DNA from: CALWZE01 sp964645785
GTDB lineage: Bacteria; Bacillota; Clostridia; Oscillospirales; Ruminococcaceae
DNA: 64,000 bases
Direction: 5' to 3'
Assembly: GCA_964645785.1 (NCBI GenBank)
Contig: CAZYAV010000005.1
Coordinates: forward strand, 1-64,000
Shown here in pieces: positions 8,383 through 17,480 of the stretch. The notes under the pieces were generated by a model, which worked only from the letters and a program-made list of their open reading frames with translations, was not told the DNA's origin and ran no database searches. The translations under genes and the position numbers were made by a program. Each line of letters begins with the position of its first letter. Position 1 is the stretch's first letter.

Positions 8383-8720
8383 GGCTCCTTATCCGCCCGC
8401 CGGACGCCCCCAAAAGCACCGCCCGGCGCGCGGACGAGGGAAAATCGAAGGCGGCGGCTTTGGCGGTGCAAGCCGCTTCTGTGTAGGAAGCAGCTTTGCC
8501 GCCCCGCGTGCTCGCCCCGTGTCCACTGCTCGCGGAGGAAGGGCTTTTCTCTTTTGCCCGATACCCGCCCGCCGGTTTGTTTCGCCGCCCGTCCACGGAC
8601 AGCGCCCCAAAAGACCTGCCCAAACCAAGCGGCGCCTCCTGCCCACGGCGCAACGCGGCCGCTTTGCCCGCCTCGGCGGAACCGGCGGTGCACAGGGCGT
8701 TCCGGCATCGCGGCGGCACA
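8383..8720. other. Gene-free G+C-rich spacer between convergent genes
   Basis: About 340 bases between the 5-FCL terminator and the trpS terminator. All long frames look like antisense or random GC-rich open frames, and nothing was recognised. Confidence 0.6.
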
Positions 8721-8756
8721 AACAAAACAGGCGGCGTCTGAGGACGCCGCCTGCAA
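8721..8756 (-). terminator. Terminator of trpS
   Basis: Perfect 11-bp stem CAGGCGGCGTC / GACGCCGCCTG (8729-8739 with 8744-8754). On the minus strand it is followed by TGTTTTGTTT. Confidence 0.8.
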
Positions 8757-8765
8757 ACTGTGTTT

Positions 8766-9761
8766 TTATTCCAGCCCGATTCTGTGGCGCACGCGGCGCA
8801 GCACCCGGAACGCAATGGCGCCCGCGCGCTCCGCGCCCTGCCGGAGCACCTCGGCGAGATACGCCTTGTCGCCCACAATCCGGGCGTATTCCGCCTGCAC
8901 CGGGCGCAGCGCCTCCACGACCGCCTCACCGACCGCGAGCTTGAAGTCGCCGTAGCCGCGGCCGTCAAATTCGCGCTCGATTGCCTCAAAGCTGCGGCCG
9001 GTGAGCGCCCCGTAAATGCTCATGAGGTTGAGGATTCCGGGCTTGTTCTGCGCGGCGCGCACCTCGCTGCCGGAGTCGGTAATCGCCCGCTTGAACTTGC
9101 GGATAATCGCGTCCGGCGTGTCGGTCAGCATGATTTTGGCGTTGTCGTTCTCGTCCGATTTGCTCATCTTGCTGGCCGGATCCTGTAAGGACATCACCCG
9201 CGCGCCGACTTCGGGGAAATAGCCCTCGGGGATCTTGAACACGTCGCCGTATATGCCGTTGAACCGGGTCGCGATGTCGCGGCAGAGCTCCAGGTGCTGC
9301 TTCTGATCCGCGCCGATGGGGACGAGGTCGGTGTCGTAAAGCAGGATGTCCGCCGCCATCAGCACGGGATAGGTGAACAGCCCGGCGTTGACGTTTTCGG
9401 GATGCTTTTGGGATTTATCCTTAAACTGGGTCATGCGGGTCAGCTCGCCAAACTGGGTATAGCAGGACAAAAGCCAGGAAAGCTCCGCGTGCGCGCTCAC
9501 GTCCCCCTGCACAAACAGGATGGAGCGCGCGGGGTCGACGCCGCAGGCCAGCAGCATCGCGGCGGATTCCCGCACGGCGCGGCGCAGCGCGGCCGGCTCG
9601 CGGCGGATGGTGATGGAGTGCAGGTCGACGACGCTGTAAATGCAGTCGTAATCCCGCTGCAATTTCCCCCAGTTGCGCAGCGCGCCGATATAATTTCCCA
9701 GCGTGAACCCGCCGGTCGGCTGGATGCCGCTGAATACACGGGGCTTGTTCTCGTTTTCCAT
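8766..9761 (-). CDS. trpS: Tryptophan--tRNA ligase
   Basis: Class I aminoacyl-tRNA synthetase charging tRNA-Trp in the cytoplasm. The 331-residue length is typical. The HIGH-type motif appears as PTGGFTLGNYIG (residues 15-26), the substrate-pocket segment is GADQKQHLELCRDIA, and the second signature KMSKSDEN is near residue 195. ATG 9761 is preceded on its strand by GAGGGAAC. It is monocistronic, with a strong promoter and a terminator. Confidence 0.97.
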   Translation of the reverse strand: MENENKPRVFSGIQPTGGFTLGNYIGALRNWGKLQRDYDCIYSVVDLHSITIRREPAALRRAVRESAAMLLACGVDPARSILFVQGDVSAHAELSWLLSCYTQFGELTRMTQFKDKSQKHPENVNAGLFTYPVLMAADILLYDTDLVPIGADQKQHLELCRDIATRFNGIYGDVFKIPEGYFPEVGARVMSLQDPASKMSKSDENDNAKIMLTDTPDAIIRKFKRAITDSGSEVRAAQNKPGILNLMSIYGALTGRSFEAIEREFDGRGYGDFKLAVGEAVVEALRPVQAEYARIVGDKAYLAEVLRQGAERAGAIAFRVLRRVRHRIGLE

Positions 9762-9837
9762 GGTTGTTCCCTCGCTTTACAGATGGCTGAAATCCGGAGC
9801 CTGCGGCAGCCTCGCGCGCCGACCCGAAATCCGCTTT

Positions 9838-9866
9838 ATTATATCCCTTTCGGCGGCGCGCGTCAA
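9838..9866 (-). promoter_or_regulatory. Promoter of trpS
   Basis: On the minus strand TTGACG (9866-9861), a 17-bp spacer and a perfect TATAAT (9843-9838). The leader is short, about 70 nt, with no room for a T-box. Confidence 0.8.
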
Positions 9867-9931
9867 TCGCGGCGGCATTCCCACCGAATGCGCAGCGCCC
9901 GCCCCCACGCCGGCGATTTTGGCCAATCGGG

Positions 9932-9961
9932 TTGCCGCGGCGGGGACTTGTGTGCTATAGT
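9932..9961 (+). promoter_or_regulatory. Promoter of the DUF1801 gene
   Basis: TTGCCG (9932-9937), an 18-bp spacer and TATAGT (9956-9961), about 37 nt upstream of the start codon. Confidence 0.6.
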
Positions 9962-9998
9962 CGACTCGATACACCGGGTTTTACAAAGGAGAACGGCC

Positions 9999-10442
9999 AT
10001 GTGGGTGTGCCCCAAATGCGGCAGAGCGTTTAAAAGAACCAATCAAGGCCACTACTGCGGAAAGGCGCCCGACACGGTGGAAGCGTATATCGCCGCGCAG
10101 CCCGCGCAGGCGCGCGCACACCTTGCCGGGATAGCGCAGATTCTGCGGCGCAGCGTCCCGGACGCGCGGGAGCGAATCCTGTGGAGTATGCCGTATTACG
10201 AGCGCGGGGCGGAGAGCCTCTCCTTTTCCGCCGGCAAAACGCGGCTCAGCTTTTACGCGGGGGCGGAGGCCGTCGAGCGGTTTGCGCCGGCGCTGCGCGG
10301 ATTTGAAACCCGCAAAAACGCCGTCTATTTCCCTTACGACCGGCCGCTGCCCGCGGAATTGATCGAGGCAATCGCAAAATGGTGCTTGTGCGGCGAGGAG
10401 CCCCCGGACGGCGAGGCCGAAGAGCAGGGAGCGCCGGATTAA
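9999..10442 (+). CDS. DUF1801 domain protein with N-terminal zinc finger
   Basis: A 147-residue cytoplasmic protein. Residues 4-20 form a small metal-binding knuckle (C4, C7, H18, C20 in MWVCPKCGRAF..HYCG). From about residue 27 the protein matches the DUF1801/YdhG fold (VEAYIAAQPAQARAHLAGIAQILR, then ILWSMPYYE and KNAVYFPYDRPLP). The biochemical role of the family is unknown; an iron-chaperone (frataxin-like) role has been proposed for YdhG-type members. ATG 9999 has a good AAAGGAGA site, and a long upstream in-frame extension is rejected because it is antisense to trpS. Confidence 0.85.
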   Translation: MWVCPKCGRAFKRTNQGHYCGKAPDTVEAYIAAQPAQARAHLAGIAQILRRSVPDARERILWSMPYYERGAESLSFSAGKTRLSFYAGAEAVERFAPALRGFETRKNAVYFPYDRPLPAELIEAIAKWCLCGEEPPDGEAEEQGAPD

Positions 10443-10639
10443 AGAGACCGTGCGGCGGGAAATGCCCGTCTGCCGCGGCGCGCGAAAAGGCGGGCGAAGG
10501 GCGCGGGGGATTCCGACCCGCCCTGTGCAAAGGGAATCGCCCGGCGCATCCCCGGCGCGCGCCCGTTGACCGGGGGGATGCCGGGCGGCCGCGCACGGGG
10601 GAAGCACAGCGCGCGGTTCGGGCGGCGGCGTCTTACCCG

Positions 10640-10668
10640 TTGACATTCGCCCGGGGGGATTTTATACT
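10640..10668 (+). promoter_or_regulatory. Promoter of gltX
   Basis: Perfect TTGACA (10640-10645), a 17-bp spacer and TATACT (10663-10668). Confidence 0.8.
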
Positions 10669-10724
10669 GTTCCTAACCCGCGTTTTTTGCGCGGACGCAT
10701 TGAAAGAGACAAGGAGAGAGTCAA

Positions 10725-12173
10725 TTGAGTAACGTTCGCACGCGGTTTGCCCCCAGCCCCACCGGGTACATGCATGTCGGGAATCTGCGCACTGCGCTGT
10801 ACGCCTATCTGATTGCGAAAAAGGCGGGCGGCAGCTTTATCCTGCGCATTGAGGACACCGACCGGGAGCGGTATGTGGAGGGCGCCACCGATATCATCTA
10901 TAAAACGCTGCGGGATGCGGGGCTTGCCTGGGACGAGGGACCGGACATCGGCGGCCCCTGCGCGCCCTATGTGCAGAGCGAGCGGATGGGGGACTATCTG
11001 CGGTACGCCCGGGAGCTGGTGGACAGGGGCGGCGCGTATTACTGCTTCTGCACGAAGGAGGAGCTGGAGGCGCGCTGCGGCGTCGAGGAGGGCGCCGCGG
11101 GGGAGAAGATCTTCCGCTATGACGGGCACTGCAAGTCGCTCAGCCCGCAGGAGGTGGAGCGCCGCCTCGCCGCGGGGGAGCCATACGTCATCCGGCAGAG
11201 AATGCCCGAGAGCGGCACAACCGTTTTCCACGACCTTGTCTATGGGGATATCGTGGTGGAAAACGCCGAGCTGGAGGATCAGATCCTGATTAAATCGGAC
11301 GGGATGCCGACCTACAACTTCGCCAACGTCATCGACGACCACGCGATGGGCATCACCCATGTTGTGCGCGGCAACGAGTACCTCTCCTCCGCGCCCAAAT
11401 ATAACCTGCTGTACGAGGCGTTCGGCTGGCCGGTGCCGGAGTACATCCACTGCGCTCCGGTCATGAAGGACGAGCACCACAAGCTCTCCAAGCGCAACGG
11501 GGACGCGAGCTATCAGGATCTCGTCGCCAAGGGCTATCTGCCCGCCGCGATTATCAATTACCTCGCGCTGCTCGGCTGGGCGCCCAAGGGGGAGCAGGAG
11601 CTGTTTACCCTGCCCGAGCTTGTGCAGGCGTTTGACGTGGCCGGCATCAGCAAAAGCCCCGCCATTTTTGACGGGGAAAAGCTGAAGTATATCAACAGCG
11701 AGTATATTCGGGCGCTTTCACACGATGCGTATAAAGCGCAGGCGGAGCCGTTTATCCGCACGGCGGTGCACCGTGAAATCGACCTCGACGTGCTCTGCGA
11801 CGCGCTCCAGCCGCGCACCGAGTTCTTTGCGGATATTCCGGAACGGCTCGGCTTTATCGACCGGCTGCCCGACTATGACAACGAGCTTTACACCCACAAA
11901 AAGATGAAAACCAATCCCGAGACCGCGAAAACGGCGCTGGAGGCGATGCTGCCGGTGCTTGAGGCGCTGGAGGACTGGTCGGCCGAGGGGCTGCACGCGG
12001 CGCTGTTCGCGCTCATCGAGCGCATGGGGGTCAAAAACGGCTATCTGCTCTGGCCGCTGCGGGTTGCGCTGTCCGGCGTGCCGGTGTCGCCCGGCGGCGG
12101 CATCGAGCTTGCCGCGATTCTCGGCCGGGAAGAGAGCCTGAAGCGCATCCGAAAGGGGCTCGCGCAGCTCTGA
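10725..12173 (+). CDS. gltX: Glutamate--tRNA ligase
   Basis: Class I synthetase charging tRNA-Glu. The 482-residue protein carries the HIGH-type motif PSPTGYMHVG at residues 10-19 and the KMSKS-type motif KLSKRNG at 253-259. A Cys-rich insertion (CFCTKEELEARC, C136) sits where bacterial GluRS often binds zinc. The start is a TTG at 10725, 6-7 nt after AAGGAGAGAG, and the protein begins directly at the catalytic core. It has its own promoter. Confidence 0.96.
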   Translation: MSNVRTRFAPSPTGYMHVGNLRTALYAYLIAKKAGGSFILRIEDTDRERYVEGATDIIYKTLRDAGLAWDEGPDIGGPCAPYVQSERMGDYLRYARELVDRGGAYYCFCTKEELEARCGVEEGAAGEKIFRYDGHCKSLSPQEVERRLAAGEPYVIRQRMPESGTTVFHDLVYGDIVVENAELEDQILIKSDGMPTYNFANVIDDHAMGITHVVRGNEYLSSAPKYNLLYEAFGWPVPEYIHCAPVMKDEHHKLSKRNGDASYQDLVAKGYLPAAIINYLALLGWAPKGEQELFTLPELVQAFDVAGISKSPAIFDGEKLKYINSEYIRALSHDAYKAQAEPFIRTAVHREIDLDVLCDALQPRTEFFADIPERLGFIDRLPDYDNELYTHKKMKTNPETAKTALEAMLPVLEALEDWSAEGLHAALFALIERMGVKNGYLLWPLRVALSGVPVSPGGGIELAAILGREESLKRIRKGLAQL

Positions 12174-12258
12174 GCAAAGGCGGACAAGCCGGCTGCCCGG
12201 GGTGCGGCGGGTTCGGCGCGGGAAAAATCAACAGAGAGTATACGGGAAATGGAGACAT

Positions 12259-12744
12259 ATGTCACTGGAAAAAGCAAAAACGCATCTGGAAAAATACGGA
12301 TTTGGGGATCGCATTCAGCTGTTTGATGTCTCGAGCGCGACGGTCGAGCTGGCCGCGGCGGCGCTCGGGGTGGAGGGGGCGCGGATTGCGAAAACCCTCT
12401 CGTTTATGGTGGACGGCGCGCCGGTGCTCATCGTCGCGGCGGGGGACGCCAAGGTCGACAACCACAAGTTCAAGGAAAAATTCCACACCAAGGCCAAAAT
12501 GCTCACCCACGAGCAGGCGGAGACGCTGGTCGGCCACGCGGTGGGCGGCGTCTGCCCGTTCGGGGTGGAGCCGGGGGTCAAAACCTATCTTGACGAAAGC
12601 CTGCGCCGGTTCGGCACAGTCTATCCGGCCGCGGGGACGGCAAACAGCGCGGTGCGCCTGACGCCGGACGAGCTGTTCCGCGCGTCCGAGGCGGTGGAGT
12701 GGGCGGATCTGTGCAAGCTCCCCGAGCCGGAGGATGCCGTTTGA
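12259..12744 (+). CDS. YbaK/EbsC family aminoacyl-tRNA deacylase
   Basis: Editing-type hydrolase of the YbaK/ProX superfamily; characterised members deacylate mischarged tRNA, for example Cys-tRNA-Pro. Across its 161 residues it shows the family landmarks: IAKTLSFMVDG with the conserved lysine, VLIVAAGDAKVDNHKFKEKF, and VGGVCPFGVEPGVKTYLDESL. ATG 12259 follows GGAGACAT. Its stop codon overlaps the TTG start of the EamA gene (TTGA), so the two are translationally coupled. It lies just downstream of gltX with no terminator visible between. The exact tRNA substrate is not known. Confidence 0.9.
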   Translation: MSLEKAKTHLEKYGFGDRIQLFDVSSATVELAAAALGVEGARIAKTLSFMVDGAPVLIVAAGDAKVDNHKFKEKFHTKAKMLTHEQAETLVGHAVGGVCPFGVEPGVKTYLDESLRRFGTVYPAAGTANSAVRLTPDELFRASEAVEWADLCKLPEPEDAV

Positions 12745-13643
12745 ACAGGAAAGCCCTGCTCAAAAACATCACGGCCATGGTGATTTTCGGCACAATCGGC
12801 CTGTTTGTGCGCGCGGCTGCGCTGCCGAGCGGGGAGCTGGCGCTGCTGCGCACCCTGCTGGGCAGCGGGTTCCTGCTCGCCGTCATGGCGGCGGGGCGCC
12901 GGCGGCCGAACCGGGCGGCGCTGCGCAAAAATCTGCCCAAGCTGCTGCTTTCCGGGCTGCTGATGGGGTTCAACTGGGTCGCGCTGTTCGAGGCGTACCG
13001 CTATACGACGGTGAGCGTCTCGACCCTCCTGTATTACTGCGCGCCGGCGGTCGTGCTGCTGCTCTCACCGCTGCTGCTGCACGAAAAGCTGCAATGGCCG
13101 AAAGCGGCCGGCGTGGCCGCCGCAATGGCGGGGATGGTGCTTGTCAACGGCGGCCTGGCCGGCGGCGCCGACCCGCTGCGGGGGGCGCTGTGCGCGGGCG
13201 CGGCGGCGCTGCTTTACGCTGGGGTGATCCTGCTCAACAAGCTGGTGCACGGCCTGTCCGGGCTGGAGACGACGCTGGTTCAGCTGTTGGCTGCGGCGGT
13301 GGTTCTGCTTGTGTATGACCTCGCGGCGCTGCGCGGCCAATGGGTGCTGCCGCAGGACGCGAGCCTCTGGGGCACGCTGGCCATCGGCCTGTTTCACACA
13401 GGCTTTGCGTATCTGCTCTATTTCAGCTCAATCGGCGGGCTGGGGGCGCAGTCGGTCGCGCTCGTCAGCTATGCCGACCCGCTTGTGGCGCTGCTGCTAT
13501 CGGCGCTTTTGCTCGGCGAGCGGATGACGGGCTGGCAGATGCTCGGCGCCGCGCTGATCCTGGGCGGCGCCCTGTTTGGGGAGCTGTACAGATTGCCCAC
13601 CGCGCAGGGCGGAATTGATAAAAAAGGAGAGAATGCAGGATGA
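12741..13643 (+). CDS. EamA/DMT superfamily transporter
   Basis: Ten-helix metabolite transporter of the drug/metabolite transporter superfamily, about 300 residues, with the two EamA repeats. The first half contains LLMGFNWVALFEAYRYTTVS and PAVVLLLSPLLLHEKL; the second contains LFHTGFAYLLYFSSIGGLGA and the conserved DPLVALLLSALLLGERM. It starts with TTG 12741, which overlaps the upstream stop codon and follows a GGAGG at 12729-12733. The final ATGA overlaps the next gene. The substrate is unknown. Confidence 0.9.
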   Translation: MNRKALLKNITAMVIFGTIGLFVRAAALPSGELALLRTLLGSGFLLAVMAAGRRRPNRAALRKNLPKLLLSGLLMGFNWVALFEAYRYTTVSVSTLLYYCAPAVVLLLSPLLLHEKLQWPKAAGVAAAMAGMVLVNGGLAGGADPLRGALCAGAAALLYAGVILLNKLVHGLSGLETTLVQLLAAAVVLLVYDLAALRGQWVLPQDASLWGTLAIGLFHTGFAYLLYFSSIGGLGAQSVALVSYADPLVALLLSALLLGERMTGWQMLGAALILGGALFGELYRLPTAQGGIDKKGENAG

Positions 13644-14182
13644 CCCATGAGGAAATTGTAAAAGCCGCGCTGGACGAGGGCTTTGAAAACGCGGCGATTA
13701 TCGAGACAAAGGACATGGTTTTCTGCGAGGAATTCCGCGCCTGCTGCGAGGAGAACCGCTGCGGGCAGTACGGGGCAAACTACAGCTGCCCGCCCGACTG
13801 CGGCACGGTTGCGCAGATGCGGGAAAAGGCGCTGCGCTGGAAATACGCCCTGGTGATGACGACGACCTGGGAGGCAAACGACATCCTGGACGAGTACGAG
13901 ACCAAGCCGATGAAGGCCGCCCACAACACGATGAGCCGCACCCTGATTGACCGCCTGCGCGCAAAGGGGGTTGCCGGCACGGGGATGACGGCGGGCGGCT
14001 GCTCCAAATGCAGCCCCTGCGCCAAGGTAAAGGGGGAGCCCTGCCGCTTCCCGGACGAGGCGTACAGCTGCATGTCGGCCTACTGCATCAACGTCGTGAA
14101 GCTCAACGAGACGGCGGGGCTGGACTTCGTCAGCGAGACCAACCGCTTTTCCATGTACAGCCTGTTTCTGTTCAACGACTGA
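13640..14182 (+). CDS. DUF2284 cysteine-rich metal-binding protein
   Basis: A 180-residue cytoplasmic protein with a cysteine pattern typical of DUF2284: CEEFRACCEENRCGQYG, YSCPPDCG, then GGCSKCSPCAKVKGEPCRFPDEAYSCM. More than ten cysteines suggest Fe-S or other metal binding. Function is unknown. ATG 13640 overlaps the EamA stop (ATGA), so it is the last gene of the YbaK-EamA-DUF2284 operon, and a terminator follows. Confidence 0.88.
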   Translation: MTHEEIVKAALDEGFENAAIIETKDMVFCEEFRACCEENRCGQYGANYSCPPDCGTVAQMREKALRWKYALVMTTTWEANDILDEYETKPMKAAHNTMSRTLIDRLRAKGVAGTGMTAGGCSKCSPCAKVKGEPCRFPDEAYSCMSAYCINVVKLNETAGLDFVSETNRFSMYSLFLFND

Positions 14183-14194
14183 GCGAGACGAATG

Positions 14195-14228
14195 AAAAGC
14201 CTCGACCGCAGCGCGGCCGGGGCTTTTT
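14195..14228 (+). terminator. Terminator of the YbaK-EamA-DUF2284 operon
   Basis: 14-bp stem with two wobble pairs (14196-14209 with 14213-14226) and a 3-nt loop, running into TTTTT. Confidence 0.85.
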
Positions 14229-14452
14229 GGGTGCGCTATTTTGAAGAGGAGTGCGCGGCGCTGCCAGATATGCCCGCTTCGCCGCTCTGTGCGGCGCACC
14301 GGCCGGAACAGCCGGCCGCGATTCGGGATTGCGCGGGACACGGAGCGCGGCGGAAACATGCGGTGAAGCAACCCGGCAGCGCGTGTGGGAAAATAAAATG
14401 CCCTTTACAGCGGGGCGTCCCGCAGGGTGCGCGCTGCCCGCAAAACGGGGAC

Positions 14453-14481
14453 GGGCGGGGCGGCCGCAAGCCGCCCCGCCC
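14453..14481 (-). terminator. Hairpin, likely terminator of the PdaA-like gene
   Basis: Perfect 12-bp stem GGGCGGGGCGGC / GCCGCCCCGCCC with a 5-nt loop, 16 bp past the minus-strand stop codon. The T tract is poor. Confidence 0.6.
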
Positions 14482-14496
14482 GGTTTATCCCCGCGC

Positions 14497-15444
14497 TCAA
14501 TCCAGAATGCCCTCTTCCCGGGGCTGGGTCTCGACGAGGCCGAGCTTCCGGTCAATCAGCCCGAAGTTGTAGCCCTGCTGCTCGGCGTTGGTGAGAAAAT
14601 CCCCCATGATCTGCTCGTTGGTGGAGCTGACCGCGTGCAGCAGGTAAATCGCGCCGGGATGCAGCGCGTCGGTCACCCGCCGCAGCGACTCGGCGGGGTC
14701 GGGCTGCGCGTCGGTCACCCAGTCCTTGTACGCGAAGCTCCAGAAAATGCTCTTGTAGCCCAGCTCGTTGATTTGCGCGAGGGTGTATTCGGAAAATTCC
14801 CCCATCGGATAGCGGAACAGGGTCATCTCATAGCCGTACTGCTCGAGGATATAGTCGTGCAGCCCGGTGATCTCCTCCCGGAGCCGCTCGTCGCTGACCT
14901 CCGGCATGGAGGGGTGCTTGACCGTGTGATTGGCGAGGGTGTGCCCCTCCCGGATGATCCGCTCCACAATTTCGGGCGCCTCGTTCACATAGTCCATCGT
15001 GATGAAAAAGGTGCCCTTGGCGTTGTGGGCGGCCAGCGCGTCCAGAATCCCCGCCGTGTGCCCGTTTTCGTATCCGAGGTCGAAGGTCAGGTAAATGGTG
15101 TTGCCGTCCTCCGGAAAGACAAAATACCCCCCGAGGGATTCATATTTGTTCTGATATTCAACCGCCGAGGTGGGCTGGTTGAGGCTGTTGACCTCCCGCC
15201 CGGGTCCCCAGCCCATCTTGTCGTGGGAGAGGCTGTCCAGCTCGATCCCCGCGTTCGGTGCGGAGGCCGGCGCGGCCGGTTCGGGGGCGGGCAGCCCGTC
15301 CAGATCCCAGGTGCGCGGGCTTGTGCGCTGCGCCGTGCCGCCGCTCGGCTCGGCAGGCGTCTGCCGCCCCACGCCGGTGCTCACCGCACAGACAATGACC
15401 GCAGCCGCCAGCAGCGCGAGCAGAATGGAAGTAACCTTGCTCAT
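14497..15444 (-). CDS. pdaA: PdaA-type polysaccharide deacetylase (delta-lactam biosynthesis)
   Basis: Exported or membrane-anchored NodB-fold enzyme. PdaA removes N-acetyl groups from muramic acid so that muramic-delta-lactam of the spore cortex can form. The 315 residues begin with an uncleaved-type signal anchor (SILLALLAAAVIVCAV). The catalytic region reads IYLTFDLGYENGHTAGILDAL, then GHTLANHTVKHPSM with the metal-binding histidines, FRYPMGEFSEYTLAQINELGY and HPGAIYLLHAVS. These line up closely with B. subtilis PdaA by eye, except that the usual TFD-N/A-GYENG reads TFDLGYENG. The start at 15444 follows AAAGGAGC; an ATG seven codons earlier is less likely. Confidence 0.88.
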   Translation of the reverse strand: MSKVTSILLALLAAAVIVCAVSTGVGRQTPAEPSGGTAQRTSPRTWDLDGLPAPEPAAPASAPNAGIELDSLSHDKMGWGPGREVNSLNQPTSAVEYQNKYESLGGYFVFPEDGNTIYLTFDLGYENGHTAGILDALAAHNAKGTFFITMDYVNEAPEIVERIIREGHTLANHTVKHPSMPEVSDERLREEITGLHDYILEQYGYEMTLFRYPMGEFSEYTLAQINELGYKSIFWSFAYKDWVTDAQPDPAESLRRVTDALHPGAIYLLHAVSSTNEQIMGDFLTNAEQQGYNFGLIDRKLGLVETQPREEGILD

Positions 15445-15517
15445 AAAAAAGCTCCTTTGGCTCATAGTTTTGTACAAACCTATTGTGCCAAAAGAGCTTA
15501 CGGGATATTTTTGCAGT

Positions 15518-15862
15518 TTATTCCTCTGCCATGATCTGGACGGCGACCCCCGCGGGCAGGCAGATGGCGTACTGGTATTCCTCCCCAATCCAGCCAAAGC
15601 CCTCACAGAGCTTGTCCGGGCAGCGGGAATGGACAAAGCGGATTTTGCCCTGCACGACCTCGAGGGTCACGGGCAGATCGGCCTCAACGGCGTACAGCCC
15701 GTCCGCGTCGAGCGGAATCTGCTGCACCGTCTCCCCGTGGTAGGAAACCTGCGCATACATCCCCGGCGCGCGCGGCCAGAGCAGAAGCGCCGCGGCCGCC
15801 GCCGCGGCAAGCAGGCCGAGCAGCGCAAGCTCTCCTTTTTTAAAAAAAGCATGTTCTCTCAT
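15518..15862 (-). CDS. NusG domain II-containing protein
   Basis: A small membrane-anchored extracytoplasmic protein of 114 residues. One N-terminal helix (LALLGLLAAAAAAALLLWP) is followed by a NusG domain-II-type beta fold with the family signature RCPDKLCEGFGWIGEEYQYAICLPAGVAVQI. This family is common in Clostridia and has no known function. ATG 15862 is the first methionine with the domain in frame, and a much longer upstream extension is antisense to the peptidase gene. It lies 73 bp upstream of the PdaA-like gene on the same strand, so both may share a transcript. Confidence 0.85.
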   Translation of the reverse strand: MREHAFFKKGELALLGLLAAAAAAALLLWPRAPGMYAQVSYHGETVQQIPLDADGLYAVEADLPVTLEVVQGKIRFVHSRCPDKLCEGFGWIGEEYQYAICLPAGVAVQIMAEE

Positions 15863-15941
15863 ACATGGAATTCTACCACATTTTTGCGCGGTTTGAAAGG
15901 GATGTTTGGCTCTTGCGCCAATACACGGCAGCGCCGGAATA

Positions 15942-15950
15942 TGGTATAAT
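15942..15950 (+). promoter_or_regulatory. Extended -10 promoter of the M20 peptidase gene
   Basis: TGG-TATAAT (15942-15950) is an extended -10 element; no good -35 is placed at 16-18 bp. The leader to the start codon is about 75 nt. Confidence 0.5.
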
Positions 15951-16033
15951 ACAATAAATAATTGCAGCCTGCGGGCGCACGCTCCGGGAAGGCCGGAGGC
16001 GCGGCGCAGCGGCAGCGAGAGGTTCTTTTTGCG

Positions 16034-17434
16034 ATGGATATACAGACATTTCTTGCCCAAAACGAGCAGAACATCAAGCGGGACATCAAGCGCCTGGTCG
16101 ATATCCGCAGCGTCAAAGGCGCGCCGGAGCCGGGCGCGCCCTACGGCGCCGGGGTACGCGCCGCCCAGCTGGAAGCGATGCGCATCTGCGAGGAGCTGGG
16201 GCTGAAGGCGGTCGACTGCGACGGCCGGTTTGCCTACGCGCACTACGGCCGGGAGGATCGGTTCATCGGGATTATCGCCCATGTTGACGTGGTGCCGGAG
16301 GGCGGCGGCTGGGACACCCCGCCGTTCGAGTGCACCGAGCGGGAGGGCTACCTCGTCGGCCGCGGGACGGGGGACGACAAGGGGCCGTTTATTCTCGCCG
16401 CCTACGCGGCAAAATACCTGATTGAGAGCGGGGAGGCGCTGCAATACGGCATCCGGCTGCTTATCGGGCTGGACGAGGAGTGCGGCATGTCGGATATCGA
16501 CTACTATAAGGCGCACTACCCGCAGCCGGTCTTTGCCTTTACCCCCGACGCCGATTTTCCGGCCGGGCACGGCGAAAAGGGCATCCTCAGCGCCGAGCTT
16601 GTTTCCCCGCCGGCTGCGGGCGGGGCGGTGCGCGCGATATCGGGCGGCGCGGCGAGCAACGTCGTCGCGGATTCCGCCAGCGCGGTTGTGCGCGCGCCCG
16701 CGCTGGGCGCGCTGCAAGCGCTGGCCGAAACGGCGGGGCAGGGCATCCGGGTCGGCGAGGCGGCGGACGGTGCGCTGGTGGAGGCGGCCGGGCGCGCTGC
16801 CCACGCGGGCACGCCCGAAACCGGCGTGAGCGCCATCCACCGGCTGGCCGCATTTTTGTGCGACAGCGGGGTGCTGGAGCCGGGGGAGCAGGCGGCGATG
16901 TCCTTTATCCGGCGCGCGACGGCGTCGTATGACGGCTCGTTTTTCGGCATCGACGCGGCGGACGGCCGCTTTACCCCCAACACGCTGATTGCCGGCCTGC
17001 TTGAAAAGCGGCAGGACCGCTTTGTGCTCAACATCAACAGCCGCTACAACACCGCCATCGAGCCGCAGGAGGTCGCGCGCCGCATCGGGCAAACGGCGCA
17101 GCAGAGCGGCTTTGCGGTGCAGAAGCTGGAAAACAGCGCGCCGTTTTATCTCAGCCCCGACCATCCCGCGGTGCAGACCCTTTGCAGGGTGTACGGCGAG
17201 GTCACCGGCGGCGACGCGCGCCCGTATGTGATGTCCGGCGGCACCTACGCGCGCAAGATGGACAACGCGGTGGCTTACGGCATCGAGTTCCCGGGCGACC
17301 GGCACCCGGATTGGGTCGGGTCGGCGCACATGAAAAACGAGGCGCTGAGCATCCGGCGCGCGATGCTCAGCTGCGAGATATTTATCCGGACTTTGCAGCG
17401 CCTGCAGGCCATCGAGCTTGCGCCGCGCGGATAA
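16034..17434 (+). CDS. M20 family dipeptidase (PepV/Sapep-type)
   Basis: Zinc-dependent cytoplasmic dipeptidase of 466 residues, the usual length of Sapep/PepV. The metal ligands sit in IIAHVDVVPEG (His about 84), GRGTGDDKGP (the bridging Asp) and LIGLDEECGMSD (the Glu-Glu pair); VFAFTPDADFP and the late GGTYARKM are also typical. ATG 16034 follows a moderate GAGAGG site. It is followed at 46 bp by a cysteine hydrolase gene on the same strand. Confidence 0.92.
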   Translation: MDIQTFLAQNEQNIKRDIKRLVDIRSVKGAPEPGAPYGAGVRAAQLEAMRICEELGLKAVDCDGRFAYAHYGREDRFIGIIAHVDVVPEGGGWDTPPFECTEREGYLVGRGTGDDKGPFILAAYAAKYLIESGEALQYGIRLLIGLDEECGMSDIDYYKAHYPQPVFAFTPDADFPAGHGEKGILSAELVSPPAAGGAVRAISGGAASNVVADSASAVVRAPALGALQALAETAGQGIRVGEAADGALVEAAGRAAHAGTPETGVSAIHRLAAFLCDSGVLEPGEQAAMSFIRRATASYDGSFFGIDAADGRFTPNTLIAGLLEKRQDRFVLNINSRYNTAIEPQEVARRIGQTAQQSGFAVQKLENSAPFYLSPDHPAVQTLCRVYGEVTGGDARPYVMSGGTYARKMDNAVAYGIEFPGDRHPDWVGSAHMKNEALSIRRAMLSCEIFIRTLQRLQAIELAPRG

Positions 17435-17480
17435 GCGAGGACGGATCGGCACACCCCCTGTATGGAAAGGAATCCAGGTT

